Positions 26,182 to 35,124 of a stretch of DNA of 64,000 nt are shown here, in pieces. The notes under the pieces were generated by a model, which saw only the letters and a program-made list of their open reading frames with translations, did not search any database and was not told where the DNA came from. The stretch's first letter is position 1. Each line of letters opens with the position of its first letter. The stretch covers positions 62,977 through 126,976 of the forward strand of contig NZ_CYGX02000025.1 of NCBI RefSeq assembly GCF_900019265.1. Reading direction: 5' to 3'. The translations under genes were made by a program, and so were the position numbers. The DNA is from Paraburkholderia ribeironis (lineage in GTDB: Bacteria > Pseudomonadota > Gammaproteobacteria > Burkholderiales > Burkholderiaceae).

Positions 26182-27897
26182 CGCCTGGTCCGGTATCTCG
26201 CCGCCCACCGTGAACCACGTTTCGCAATGCCGCAGCAGGCCGTGCAGATCGGAGCCGGTGCGCCCGCGCGCACTGATGTAGCCGTCCGGGCGCACAAGAT
26301 AGAACGACGGCCGCGTGCGTCCATACGATTCGGACAGCGCCGGACCACCATCGCCGGTCGTATCGGTGATCCGCCAGATCCGCACCGCACCCGGCAGCAG
26401 CCGCTCGACCTCGGCGGCGAGGCGCTCGAGCTCCGGGTCCGGCGGCGGCGCATGCCGCGCGGCCGGATCGAGCGGCGTGTCGTCGACGGGCAGCGGCGGC
26501 ACCAGCAGGAACAGCGAGAAGAACGCCGGATCGTGCAGATCGAAAATGCAACCGACGCCCGGCGCGCGACCCAGCGGACCATCCACCACATGCACCAGTG
26601 CATCGGGCGCGCGTTCGCCGGCGCGCGGGCCGCCGTCGAGTACGCGTTCGAGCGTGAGCGGACTGCGCCGGTACTGGATCGACAGCTCGCTGATGGTCAA
26701 GCGCGCGGCGTCGCGCAGCGGACCGAGCGCGGCCAGCACCGGCATCACGCGCTCGCGCAGGAGCCTCAGCGGTCCGTGATCGGCTTCGGCCATCTGCATA
26801 ATGAACCCGGTCTGCCGCAGCACTTCGCGTTCGATCGGATGCCGCTCGAGATGATAGGTATCGAGCAGGCGGTCCGGCGCCGCGCCCTTCAACACACGCG
26901 CCAGCTTCCAGCCGAGATTGAACGCTTCCTGGATGCCGGTGTTCATGCCTTGCGCGCCGGCCGGACTGTGCACATGCGCGGCGTCGCCGGCGAGGAAGAT
27001 ACGGCCGACGCGCAGCCGGTCCACCATCCGGCTATGCAGATGGAAATACGCGGACCACGCCAGGTCCGACACGTCGACGCGCTCGCGCACGCGGCGCGCG
27101 ACCAGCGCCTTGCATTGTTCGAGCGACGGCGCCGGCACCTGTTCGAGCGGCGGTTCGCCCAACACCGTCGGAGTCGGCGGCGGCGCCACGGCGGGCGGCT
27201 CGACCACATGATCGGCGATCAGGCGATGCCGGCCATGCCCCATCGGAAACAGCGCCACCAGACCTTCGCCGGAAGCGAAGATATGCAATTCGTCGTCGGG
27301 CCAGTCGGTTTCGGCATGCAAATCGGCCAGCAGGTAGGTCTGTTCGAAGGTCTTGCCCTCGAAGCCCAGGCCCAGCCGATGACGGATCACGCTGTGCGCG
27401 CCGTCGGCGGCGATCATGTACGACGGGCGCATCGTCTCGGTGTGCCCGTCCGCGCGACGCAGCGTCGTCTGAATGCTGGCGGCGCCCTGCGCGAACATCG
27501 TCAGTTCGACGCCCCGCTCGATCGTCACGCCGAAGGTGGCGAGATGCTCGGTGAGCAGACGTTCGGTGATGGACTGGTCGAGGAACAGCAGATACGGATA
27601 GCGCGTGTGCAATGGATCGAAATCGAGTTGCGCGAGACGCATGCCGCTCGAAAACAGATTGGCGATGCGCACGCGATGACCGAGTTCGAGAAACGGCTCG
27701 ATCAGCCGATGCTGTTCGAGCAGTTCGAGGGTGCGCGCCTGGATGCCGATGGCCCGCGAATACGGGTTCGGGCGCGGCGCTTTGTCGATCAGACGCACGG
27801 GGATGTGGGCACGCGCCAGACTCATCGCCGCGGCGAGTCCGGTCGGCCCCGCACCGACGATCAGCACCGGCGACACATCGTATGCGGCAGCGACCAT
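26173..27897 (-). CDS. FAD-dependent aromatic monooxygenase (PheA/TfdB-type)
   Basis: A 574-residue class A flavoprotein monooxygenase. The N-terminus has the FAD fold LIVGAGPTGLAAAMSLA, then RAIGIQARTLELLEQHRL typical of phenol hydroxylase-like enzymes, the DG-type motif MIAADGAHSVIRHRLG, and the second FAD motif RIFLAGDAAHVHSPAGAQGMNTGIQ. A C-terminal thioredoxin-like tail follows (about 430-574), ending in FYLVRPDGYISARGR. Such enzymes hydroxylate phenols or polyketide-like aromatics with NAD(P)H and O2; the substrate cannot be inferred. The ATG at 27897 has a GGAG box, whereas the upstream TTG does not. It stands alone, convergent with fdsD. Confidence 0.88.
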   Translation of the reverse strand: MVAAAYDVSPVLIVGAGPTGLAAAMSLARAHIPVRLIDKAPRPNPYSRAIGIQARTLELLEQHRLIEPFLELGHRVRIANLFSSGMRLAQLDFDPLHTRYPYLLFLDQSITERLLTEHLATFGVTIERGVELTMFAQGAASIQTTLRRADGHTETMRPSYMIAADGAHSVIRHRLGLGFEGKTFEQTYLLADLHAETDWPDDELHIFASGEGLVALFPMGHGRHRLIADHVVEPPAVAPPPTPTVLGEPPLEQVPAPSLEQCKALVARRVRERVDVSDLAWSAYFHLHSRMVDRLRVGRIFLAGDAAHVHSPAGAQGMNTGIQEAFNLGWKLARVLKGAAPDRLLDTYHLERHPIEREVLRQTGFIMQMAEADHGPLRLLRERVMPVLAALGPLRDAARLTISELSIQYRRSPLTLERVLDGGPRAGERAPDALVHVVDGPLGRAPGVGCIFDLHDPAFFSLFLLVPPLPVDDTPLDPAARHAPPPDPELERLAAEVERLLPGAVRIWRITDTTGDGGPALSESYGRTRPSFYLVRPDGYISARGRTGSDLHGLLRHCETWFTVGGEIPDQAAL

Positions 27898-28055
27898 GCG
27901 ACACTCCGGAGGCGACAATGCGTTCTAGTGTACGCCGTCGATCACTCGTTCAGCAGTGCGCTGCATCATTCGTTGCGGCGCGTGGCGCTGCCGGCTCGCG
28001 CGCTGTGTGCGCCGCACGCGCGGTTCGTTCCACTCGGGCGCCGCCCGAGCTCCAC

Positions 28056-29207
28056 TCAATGCGCGTGCGGCACATGATCCATTGCACATCGATGCTCGGT
28101 CGTGCCGAGGTCGACTTGCAGCGTCGCGTGCTGCATCGAAAAACGCTCGCGCAACGTGGCGACGATGCCATCGAGCGCCTCGTCACCGGGATGGCCTGCC
28201 GGCATCACCAGATGCGCGCTGAGCGCGTTGCCGGTGGTCGACAGCGCCCACACATGCAGGTCGTGCACCTCGACCACACCAGGTTGCGCGCTCAGATAGT
28301 CATGGATGCCCTGCAGATCGATGCCGGGCGGCACGGCATCGAGCGCGAGGCGTACCGAATCGCGCAACAGACCCCACGTGCCTACCACCACGACCGCGAC
28401 CACCAGCAGGCTCATCACCGGATCGAGCCACATCCAGTGCGTATAGAGAATCACGAGGCCGCTGAGCGCGACCGCCGCCGAGATGCCGGCGTCGGCGGCC
28501 ATGTGCAGGAAAGCCCCGCGAATGTTCAGGTCTGCCTTCTGGCCGCGCATGAAGAGCCACGCGGAGATGCCGTTGACCACCACGCCGACCGTCGCGACCA
28601 CGAACACCACGAAGCCGGCCACCGGCGCCGGGTTCATCAGGCGCCCGAGCGCTTCGGCGACGATCACGCCGCACGCGAACAGCAGGAGCCCCGCATTGAC
28701 CAACGCCGCGAGGATCGACGAGCTGCCGTAGCCGAACGTGTAGCGCGCCGACGGCCGGCGCGTCGTGAGCCACGCGGCGCCCCACGCGAGCAGCAGACCG
28801 AGCACGTCGGAGAGATTGTGGCCGGCGTCGGCGAGCAGCGCGGTGGAATGCGCGAGCACGCCGTAGACCACCTGGGCGATCACGATCGCGAGGTTCAGCG
28901 CGACTGCGATCGCGAATGCGCGGCCGTGACCGGGGATAGGGGCGTGGACGTGGTGATGGAGGCCGCCTGTGTGGCCATGGCTGTGGCCGTGGGTGGAGTG
29001 GTCGTGCGCGGAGTAATCGCGGGTGGTATGGTCCTGGCCGCTGTGATCATGACTGTCATAGTCAAGACTGCTGTGCTCAAGGCTGCCGTGTTCATGACTG
29101 TCCTGCCCGCGGCTACCGTGATCATGGCCGCAGTGCTCATCGCCGCCATGCTCGCGTCCATCCCCAGGCTCATCAGCCCCCGGGCTCAACCTCGCGGTTT
29201 TCTTCAT
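28056..29207 (-). CDS. cation diffusion facilitator metal transporter with a His-rich N-terminus
   Basis: A 383-residue CDF exporter. Residues 1-95 form a His/Asp/Ser/Gly-rich cytoplasmic tail with repeated HDH and HGH units. Then six membrane helices (about 98-290) with the metal site residues HNLSD in helix II and HMAADAG in helix V, the HD-HD arrangement typical of Zn2+ or Co2+ proton antiporters, and a C-terminal cytoplasmic dimer domain with EVHDLHVWALS. The His tail is a likely metal buffer or sensor. DmeF/CzcD-type function is probable but the metal is uncertain. No metal-responsive regulator is adjacent. Confidence 0.9.
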   Translation of the reverse strand: MKKTARLSPGADEPGDGREHGGDEHCGHDHGSRGQDSHEHGSLEHSSLDYDSHDHSGQDHTTRDYSAHDHSTHGHSHGHTGGLHHHVHAPIPGHGRAFAIAVALNLAIVIAQVVYGVLAHSTALLADAGHNLSDVLGLLLAWGAAWLTTRRPSARYTFGYGSSSILAALVNAGLLLFACGVIVAEALGRLMNPAPVAGFVVFVVATVGVVVNGISAWLFMRGQKADLNIRGAFLHMAADAGISAAVALSGLVILYTHWMWLDPVMSLLVVAVVVVGTWGLLRDSVRLALDAVPPGIDLQGIHDYLSAQPGVVEVHDLHVWALSTTGNALSAHLVMPAGHPGDEALDGIVATLRERFSMQHATLQVDLGTTEHRCAMDHVPHAH

Positions 29208-29417
29208 GACGGATCCACCGCATAGTCGCCGGCCGGTTCAGCCACCGAAACAGCGGAAGACATCGAAGCGCAATCCATGACAGACGGCATCGAACGCACA
29301 CATATGAACAGGTGTTCAGATGTTATAGACGGTAAGGGGCCGGGTCAAACCGGGGCGTCGTGCGGCGAGTGTGGGAAAATGCGGCCTCAGTCTCACCCGA
29401 ATACCATCCCCGTCATC

Positions 29418-31265
29418 ATGCAACCTGTATTTGACCGCGCCTTCGCGGCGCATCGTGACGGCCGCCTCGAGGACGCCGAACGCGGCTACCGCGCGACGCT
29501 CGACAGCAATCCCACGCACGTCGACGCGTTGCACCTGCTGGGCGTACTGCGCCACCAGCAAGGCCAGCACGCCGAAGCCGCCGAGCTCGTGCGGCGCGCG
29601 GTGAACCTGCGCCCGGAAGACGCCGCGCTGCAGCTGAACCTCGGCAACGCGCTGAAGGCGCTGGGCCAGATCGACGACGCCATCGAACAGTTCCGCAATG
29701 CGCTGACGCTCGCGCCGTCGTTCCCGATGGCGCACTACAACCTCGGCAACGCGTACGCGTCGGTGGGCCGCCACGAAGACGCCGCCGACGCGTTCGAAAA
29801 ATCGCTGCGCCTGCAGCCGGACGACGCGTCGTCGCACAACAATCTCGGCAACGCGCTGCACGCGCTTGGACGTCACACGCAAGCGATCGCGTCATTCCAG
29901 CGCGCGCTCGAACTGCGTCCCGGCCACGCCGGCGCGTTGAACAACATGGGCATGTCGCTGAACGCGCTGGGTCGCGCGGATGAGGCGATCCCCCGCTTCC
30001 AGGCGGCGCTCGCCGCCGAGCCGCGCTTCGTCGCCGCGCACTTCAATCTCGCCAACACGTTCGACGCCACCGGCCGCCCTGCCGAAGCGGTTGCGTCGTA
30101 CGAGGCCGCGCTGAGCTTGCAGCCGAATCTGCCACCGGCCATCTACGGCATGGGCAACGCGCTCGTGGCGATGGGACGCCCTGCGCAGGCGCTGCCGTAT
30201 CTCGAGCGCGCCGTCGGCCTCGATCCGCAATTCGCGCTCGCGTGGCTGAGCCTCGGCACCGCCAACCAGGCGCTGAGCGCGCATGGGCCCGCGGTGCGCG
30301 CATTCGATCAGGCGCTGCGCCTGCGCCCCGAGCTCGCCTCCGCGCACATGAACCGCGCGCTCGCGTGGCTCGCGCTGCGTGACTTCGCACGCGGGCTGCC
30401 GGAATACGAATGGCGGCTGCAAACCGTCGCGCAGCCGGTGATTCAGACGCTGCCGCGCTGGCACGGCGAACCGATCGAACAACGCACGCTGCTGATCCAC
30501 GCCGAGCAGGGTTTCGGCGATACGCTGCAGTTCGCGCGCTTCGTCCCGCTTGCTGCGCAGCGCACCGCGCGTGTCGTCCTCGAAGTGCAGCCGCAGTTGC
30601 TGCCGCTGCTGGCCCCGGCCGCGCAGGCATGGCGCGTGACGCTGATCGCGCAGGGCGCGCCGCGCCCCGCCGCCGATCTGCAGTGCCCGCTGCTGAGCTT
30701 GCCACTCGCGCTCGGCACGCGCTTCGACACGATTCCGGATCGCACGCCCTATCTCAGCGTGCCGCCGGCGTATGGCCGCAAATGGCGCGGCTCGCTCGGC
30801 GGTCAGGCAAAGCGCAAGATCGGCATCGCATGGTCGGGACGCATCCAGCAAAACGAAACACGTTCGATGCCGCTCGCCGCGCTCGAGCCGCTGTTCGCGC
30901 TCGACGGCATCGACTGGATCGTGCTGCAGCCCGAGTTGACCGCCGACGAACACGCGGCGCTCGACGCGCATCCACGGGCGACGTCGATCCATCGCTTCGA
31001 CGCGCGGATCGGCGACTTCGCGGATACCGCGGCGATCATCGAACGGCTCGACGCGGTGGTGTCGATCGACACGTCCATCGCTCACCTGGCCGGCGCGCTG
31101 CGCAAGCCGCTGTGGCTAATGCTGCCGTTCGCGGCGGATTGGCGCTGGTTCGACGGCGACACGCGCAGCCCGTGGTATCCGGGCGCGACGCTCGTGCGTC
31201 AGCCGCAGCCCGGTGCATGGAGCGAGGTCGTCGAGGCAGTGGCGGACGCATTGCGCGATGGCTGA
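29418..31265 (+). CDS. TPR-repeat protein with a C-terminal glycosyltransferase-like domain
   Basis: A 615-residue protein: about nine to ten tetratricopeptide repeats (residues about 5-350; e.g. ADAFEKSLRLQPDDASSHNN and GNALKALGQIDDAIEQFRNA) followed by a GT-B-type domain (about 370-610) resembling heptosyltransferase/O-GlcNAc transferase-like family members, with KIGIAWSGR and VVSIDTSIAHLAGAL. Proteins of this design are suspected protein or surface glycosyltransferases. The ATG at 29418 begins just before the first repeat; in-frame starts further upstream would add 47 unlikely residues. The gene stands alone and ends at a strong terminator. Confidence 0.85.
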   Translation: MQPVFDRAFAAHRDGRLEDAERGYRATLDSNPTHVDALHLLGVLRHQQGQHAEAAELVRRAVNLRPEDAALQLNLGNALKALGQIDDAIEQFRNALTLAPSFPMAHYNLGNAYASVGRHEDAADAFEKSLRLQPDDASSHNNLGNALHALGRHTQAIASFQRALELRPGHAGALNNMGMSLNALGRADEAIPRFQAALAAEPRFVAAHFNLANTFDATGRPAEAVASYEAALSLQPNLPPAIYGMGNALVAMGRPAQALPYLERAVGLDPQFALAWLSLGTANQALSAHGPAVRAFDQALRLRPELASAHMNRALAWLALRDFARGLPEYEWRLQTVAQPVIQTLPRWHGEPIEQRTLLIHAEQGFGDTLQFARFVPLAAQRTARVVLEVQPQLLPLLAPAAQAWRVTLIAQGAPRPAADLQCPLLSLPLALGTRFDTIPDRTPYLSVPPAYGRKWRGSLGGQAKRKIGIAWSGRIQQNETRSMPLAALEPLFALDGIDWIVLQPELTADEHAALDAHPRATSIHRFDARIGDFADTAAIIERLDAVVSIDTSIAHLAGALRKPLWLMLPFAADWRWFDGDTRSPWYPGATLVRQPQPGAWSEVVEAVADALRDG

Positions 31266-31405
31266 ACGCGGCTGACTGCGGCCGACTGCGGCTGACTGCG
31301 CGCGCTGTTCAGCCCGATGCGGGACATGCGCGCAGCACACGCAGAGGAACACACGCGGCGCAGTAAACACGGCGCAACCTACACCGCACGGCGCCGCGCC
31401 CAACA

Positions 31406-31440
31406 AAAACCCCCGCGTTCTTGCGAACGCGGGGGTTTTC
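31406..31440. terminator. bidirectional terminator between the TPR and MHS transporter genes
   Basis: Stem AACCCCCGCGTTC / GAACGCGGGGGTT with loop TTGC, flanked by AAAA on the left and TTTT on the right. It serves both convergent genes. Confidence 0.9.
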
Positions 31441-31473
31441 TTCGACCCGACCCGCAGCGGGCAAGCCGGCCCG

Positions 31474-32775
31474 TCAGGCCACCCGATACTGATTGCGCGA
31501 CTCCGGCGTGCGGTACAGCACCAACGTTGCGATCAGCCCGCAAATCGCCGCCATGCCAAGGAACAGCCCCGGCGCCGCCTTGTTGCTGGTGACGTGAATC
31601 AGCAGCGTCGCGATCGCCGGCGTGAAGCCGCCGATCGTCGTTGCGAGGCTATACGCAAGCGAGAAGCCGGCAGTGCGCACTTCGACCGGCATCACTTCGG
31701 TCAGCGCCACCACCATCGCGCCGTTATAGCTGCCGTAGAGGAACGACAACCACAACTGGACCGCCAGCAGACGCGCGAACGACGGCTCGGCGACCAGCCA
31801 TTGCAGCGCCGGATACGCGGTGACGATCGTCAGGATCGTGAATGCGAGCAACACCGGACGGCGGCCGATACGATCCGACAGCGCGCCCGAAAGCGGCAGC
31901 CACAGCAGGTTCGACAAACCGACGCAGACCGTCACGACGAGCGTGTCGATCGCCGACAGCTTCAGCACTTCCCTGCCGAAGGTCGGCGTGTACGCGGTAA
32001 TCATGTAGAACGACACAGTGGTCATGATGACCATGCCCATGCCGCCCAGCACGACGCCCCAGTTGGCGAACATCGACTTCATGATCTGGCCCATGCCCGG
32101 ACGATGCTTGCGCGCCTTGAACTCCTCGGTTTCCTGCAGCGAGCGGCGAATGATGAACAGGAACGGCACGATCAGGCAACCGATCAGGAACGGCACGCGC
32201 CAGCCCCAGGCGGTCATCTGGTCGGCCGGCAACAGCTGGTTCAACAGCACGCCGATCAGCGCGGCGAACACCACCGCGACCTGCTGGCTGCCCGACTGCC
32301 ACGAGCAATAGAAGCCCTTGTTGCCCTTGGTGGCGATCTCCGACAGATACACCGAAACGCCGCCCAGCTCGACCCCGGCGGAGAAGCCCTGCAACAGCCT
32401 GCCGAGCAGCACGAGCACTGGCGCAACCAGGCCGATGGTCGCGTAGCCTGGAATCCCCGCGACCGTCAGCGTGCCGAGCGCCATCAGGCTGAGCGTGAGA
32501 ATCAGTCCTTTGCGCCGGCCATGATGGTCGATGTAGGCGCCCAGCACGATCGCGCCGAGCGGCCGCATCAGGAAGCCCGCGCCGAACACCGACAGCGACA
32601 GCATCAGCGAGGCGAATTCGTTGCCGCTCGGAAAGTAGGTCTTGGCGATCGCCGAAGCGTAATAGCCGTAGACCATAAAGTCGTACATCTCGAGAAAGTT
32701 GCCGCTGACAACGCGGAAAACTGTCTTGAACTTTGATTCTTCCTTTGCGGAAGTGACGTGGGATGCAGTCGACAT
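31474..32775 (-). CDS. MHS-family major facilitator, probable citrate/tricarballylate:H+ symporter
   Basis: A 433-residue inner membrane transporter with 12 predicted helices. The first helix region [15 protein letters not shown] and the loop motif [15 protein letters not shown] (variant of the MFS GXXXDRXGRR motif) match the metabolite:H+ symporter group, close to citrate and tricarballylate carriers (CitA/TcuC). A second copy of the motif is [12 protein letters not shown]. The ATG at 32775 was preferred because length and N-terminus ([16 protein letters not shown]) fit the family; another ATG at 32802 would add nine residues. Neither has a strong ribosome site. The exact carboxylate substrate is not determined. 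Confidence 0.85.
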   Translation of the reverse strand: MSTASHVTSAKEESKFKTVFRVVSGNFLEMYDFMVYGYYASAIAKTYFPSGNEFASLMLSLSVFGAGFLMRPLGAIVLGAYIDHHGRRKGLILTLSLMALGTLTVAGIPGYATIGLVAPVLVLLGRLLQGFSAGVELGGVSVYLSEIATKGNKGFYCSWQSGSQQVAVVFAALIGVLLNQLLPADQMTAWGWRVPFLIGCLIVPFLFIIRRSLQETEEFKARKHRPGMGQIMKSMFANWGVVLGGMGMVIMTTVSFYMITAYTPTFGREVLKLSAIDTLVVTVCVGLSNLLWLPLSGALSDRIGRRPVLLAFTILTIVTAYPALQWLVAEPSFARLLAVQLWLSFLYGSYNGAMVVALTEVMPVEVRTAGFSLAYSLATTIGGFTPAIATLLIHVTSNKAAPGLFLGMAAICGLIATLVLYRTPESRNQYRVA

Positions 32776-33067
32776 GACATTCTTTGATGAGCCTGTCGTC
32801 ATGTGACTCACGACGACGAAGCGGTTGAAACGATCCACTGCGTACGGCAGGCGAGCGGAAAGGAATGGGCGCGCCGGGGAGCCCGGCGTTTTCATGCTGA
32901 TCGCATGCGCGCGGTATCCGGGTAAACATGTGAGTCATGCGGGGGCCGCGCCACGTAATGTTACCGTTGATAGCGTTGTCACGAAATTCATACAGTATGC
33001 TTACGCAAGACGCCGGCGATCATCACGTTAGACTTCGCGGCCATGCACTTTCGTTGATCACGACCCG

Positions 33068-33592
33068 ATGCGAACCACCCCCGCTCTTTCACTGCGCCCC
33101 GCGACGCTTGACGACGCCGCGCTGATCGCTGCGATCCACAGCGCCAGTTGGCAGGCCACCTATCGTGGCCTGTTGCCCGACGAGTTCCTCGATGGAGAAG
33201 TCACGCGTGAGCGCTCGGCGTATTGGGAGGCACGCCTGCGCGCGCCGGGTAGCGAGCGCCGCATCGTGCTGATTGCCGAACTCGCGGGCGAGCCGATCGG
33301 CTTCGTGTGCGTCGAACGGCAACCGGAGTCCGCGTGGGGCGTGCTGCTCGATAACCTGCATGCGCTGCCTGGCTATCAGGGCATCGGCGTCGGCAAGCTG
33401 CTGCTGCGCGCCGCCGAGGATTGGGCACGCGTGCAGGGCGAGGCGCAACTGTATCTGTACGTGCTCGAAGGCAACACGCCGGCAATCCGCTTCTACGAAC
33501 GGCAAGGCTGGCAGTTTGCCGGCGCCGAGCCGGATCAGATGGGCGGCGTGGATATCACCGCGTTGCGCTACGTGTACAGGCTGAATCGATAA
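33068..33592 (+). CDS. GNAT-family N-acetyltransferase
   Basis: A 174-residue acetyltransferase. The acetyl-CoA binding motif A reads GYQGIGVGKLLL near residue 100, followed by LYLYVLEGNTPAIRFYERQGW, the standard motif B of the GNAT fold. The N-terminus ATLDDAALIAAIHSASWQATY is typical of family members that act on small amines or protein N-termini. Monocistronic as far as visible, divergent from the MHS transporter. Substrate unknown. Confidence 0.9.
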   Translation: MRTTPALSLRPATLDDAALIAAIHSASWQATYRGLLPDEFLDGEVTRERSAYWEARLRAPGSERRIVLIAELAGEPIGFVCVERQPESAWGVLLDNLHALPGYQGIGVGKLLLRAAEDWARVQGEAQLYLYVLEGNTPAIRFYERQGWQFAGAEPDQMGGVDITALRYVYRLNR

Positions 33593-33747
33593 GCCGCACG
33601 CGCACGGATCGATCGCGGTCCGGGTCTTGGCCGGTCCGGCACGCAACGTCCGCGTTTTCGGAACTGTCCGATCGTCGGATTGGCAACTTCCCGGCATCAT
33701 CGTCTATAGCCGATGGCTTCAACGTGTAGCGCTCACGGAAGCGTCAC

Positions 33748-33791
33748 GTACGTATTGCGTACGTATTGCGTACGTATTGCGCACGTATTGC
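33748..33791. repeat. four 11-bp tandem repeats (GTACGTATTGC)
   Basis: Three perfect copies of GTACGTATTGC (33748, 33759, 33770) and one with a single change, GCACGTATTGC (33781). The period is one turn of B-DNA and each copy contains the palindrome TACGTA or CACGTA. Confidence 0.9.
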
Positions 33792-33820
33792 GTGCCCGAA
33801 CCGAGCGCGGTGCCTCGCGG

Positions 33821-33853
33821 GCGACCATAGGGCGACCATAAGGCGGCCATATT
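33821..33853. repeat. three 11-bp tandem repeats (GCGACCATAGG type)
   Basis: GCGACCATAGG, GCGACCATAAG and GCGGCCATATT in direct succession, 29 bp after the first array and with the same 11-bp period but a different sequence. Confidence 0.8.
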
Positions 33854-33962
33854 GACGGACCGCGTGCATGAAAAGCGTTCCGCGCGAAAACGCCCCGAGG
33901 CCCGAGTCCACACACCGCGCGCCGCCCACGGCGGCCCCATCCAGAGGCGCTGGAAGAGACCC

Positions 33963-35006
33963 ATGTCCACCATTCCGCTCACCCTGATCGAAGGCGCCAT
34001 TGCACTACCGCGTCTGCGGCCGCTCGATCGACTGCCGGCGCCCTTCGGCCGCGACTGGGCATTACTGCCGCCCGGCTATAGCTGGCGGGCGGAACTCAAG
34101 GCGCTCTATGCAGCGGTGCTGCGCACCTTCTGCATGAGCGACCAGATCATCCTTTCGTTTTGCAGATGGGTGCCGTTGAACACACGGCGCGCAGCGGCGT
34201 CGGCGACCGCTGCAACGGCCCAGCGCGCAACGATCTTCGATGCGCCGCGCGACGAAGCCCCGCGCGTGCCCGCTGAAGCCGCAGCAGCCGCGGCCGCCGA
34301 AAGACCGGCGGTTACGAGCGTGTCGCGCGGCTCGCCGCCGCATTGGGGCGCGCTGGCGGGCGGTGCGTGCACACTGGGCGGCGCTGCGATGCTCGCGTGG
34401 CTTGCAGCCGGTCATCTCGCGCATCGGCAAACCATCGACACTGCAGAACCCGCGAATACGATAGCGGCCACGCGCGACGCATCGCCGGCGAAGCGTAGTT
34501 CGTCCGATGTGGTTAGCGACCGGGCGACGGTTGTCGGCAAGGTCCATGCGCGGACTCGACACGTCGCAGCGGCACGCGCGGACGCTGCGACGTCCACCGT
34601 TGCGCCTGGTTCTACGTCGATCAAAGCAATCGCATCGCCGCATGCTTCGGCCAACCAAGCGCTTGCGCGTCGCCATCGCACGTTTCGCGACAGGATCGGC
34701 AGCCTGCACGGGACAACGCATCGTCAGTTCGCGCGCAGCGCCGCCGCACACCCGCTCTCGTCCGTCGTGCCGCGCGCATTGCCCAGGCCATCGGTGGCGG
34801 GAAACTATTCGCCGTTTGCGCCGGCCCGCCTCGGAACCAGCGAATATGCTGCCGTGACGATGTCCGCCGCAACCCACCTGCGCGAACTTGCACCTCCATC
34901 ACGTCATGCCTTGTCAAACAGTCCGTCGGTAACCAGCGCGACGGAATGGATGGATCACATGTCACAGCGACGTGTCACCGACATTCCGGATCAATTCGCG
35001 AAGTAG
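33963..35006 (+). CDS. hypothetical single-span membrane protein, Ala/Arg/Ser-rich
   Basis: A 347-residue protein of no family I recognise. The N-terminal 80 residues look folded (TIPLTLIEGAIALPRLRPLD, then GYSWRAELKALYAAVLRTF). One membrane helix is likely near residues 135-155 (GGACTLGGAAMLAWLAAGHLA). The rest is a long low-complexity tail rich in Ala, Ser, Thr, Arg and His, probably disordered and periplasmic. The ATG at 33963 is preceded by GGAAGAG at 6 nt. It converges with the DUF2968 gene. Third-position GC is lower and less regular than in neighbours, so it may be a fast-evolving or orphan gene. Confidence 0.6.
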   Translation: MSTIPLTLIEGAIALPRLRPLDRLPAPFGRDWALLPPGYSWRAELKALYAAVLRTFCMSDQIILSFCRWVPLNTRRAAASATAATAQRATIFDAPRDEAPRVPAEAAAAAAAERPAVTSVSRGSPPHWGALAGGACTLGGAAMLAWLAAGHLAHRQTIDTAEPANTIAATRDASPAKRSSSDVVSDRATVVGKVHARTRHVAAARADAATSTVAPGSTSIKAIASPHASANQALARRHRTFRDRIGSLHGTTHRQFARSAAAHPLSSVVPRALPRPSVAGNYSPFAPARLGTSEYAAVTMSAATHLRELAPPSRHALSNSPSVTSATEWMDHMSQRRVTDIPDQFAK

Positions 35007-35124
35007 ATATTGGCGCGGCGCTATCGGAAACAACGCAGTACGAAAGGGCCTTGCTAGGGCCCTGCTATTCATTCGGCCGTTCATCCGGCTGTTCATCGAT
35101 CAACCAGGCCTCTTTACCACGCCG

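Larger units (their letters stand above)
33593..33962. other. intergenic region with two 11-bp repeat arrays
   Basis: 370 bp without a gene, between the GNAT gene and the membrane protein gene. Apart from the arrays at 33748-33791 and 33821-33853 I see nothing notable. Confidence 0.6.

Noticed and set aside
33748..33853. The 11-bp repeats as a CRISPR array
   Set aside because: Units are contiguous with no spacers and are far too short for CRISPR repeats; no cas genes nearby.
35045..35070. AGGGCC...GGCCCT hairpin between convergent genes as terminator
   Set aside because: The stem is short and has no T-run on either strand.
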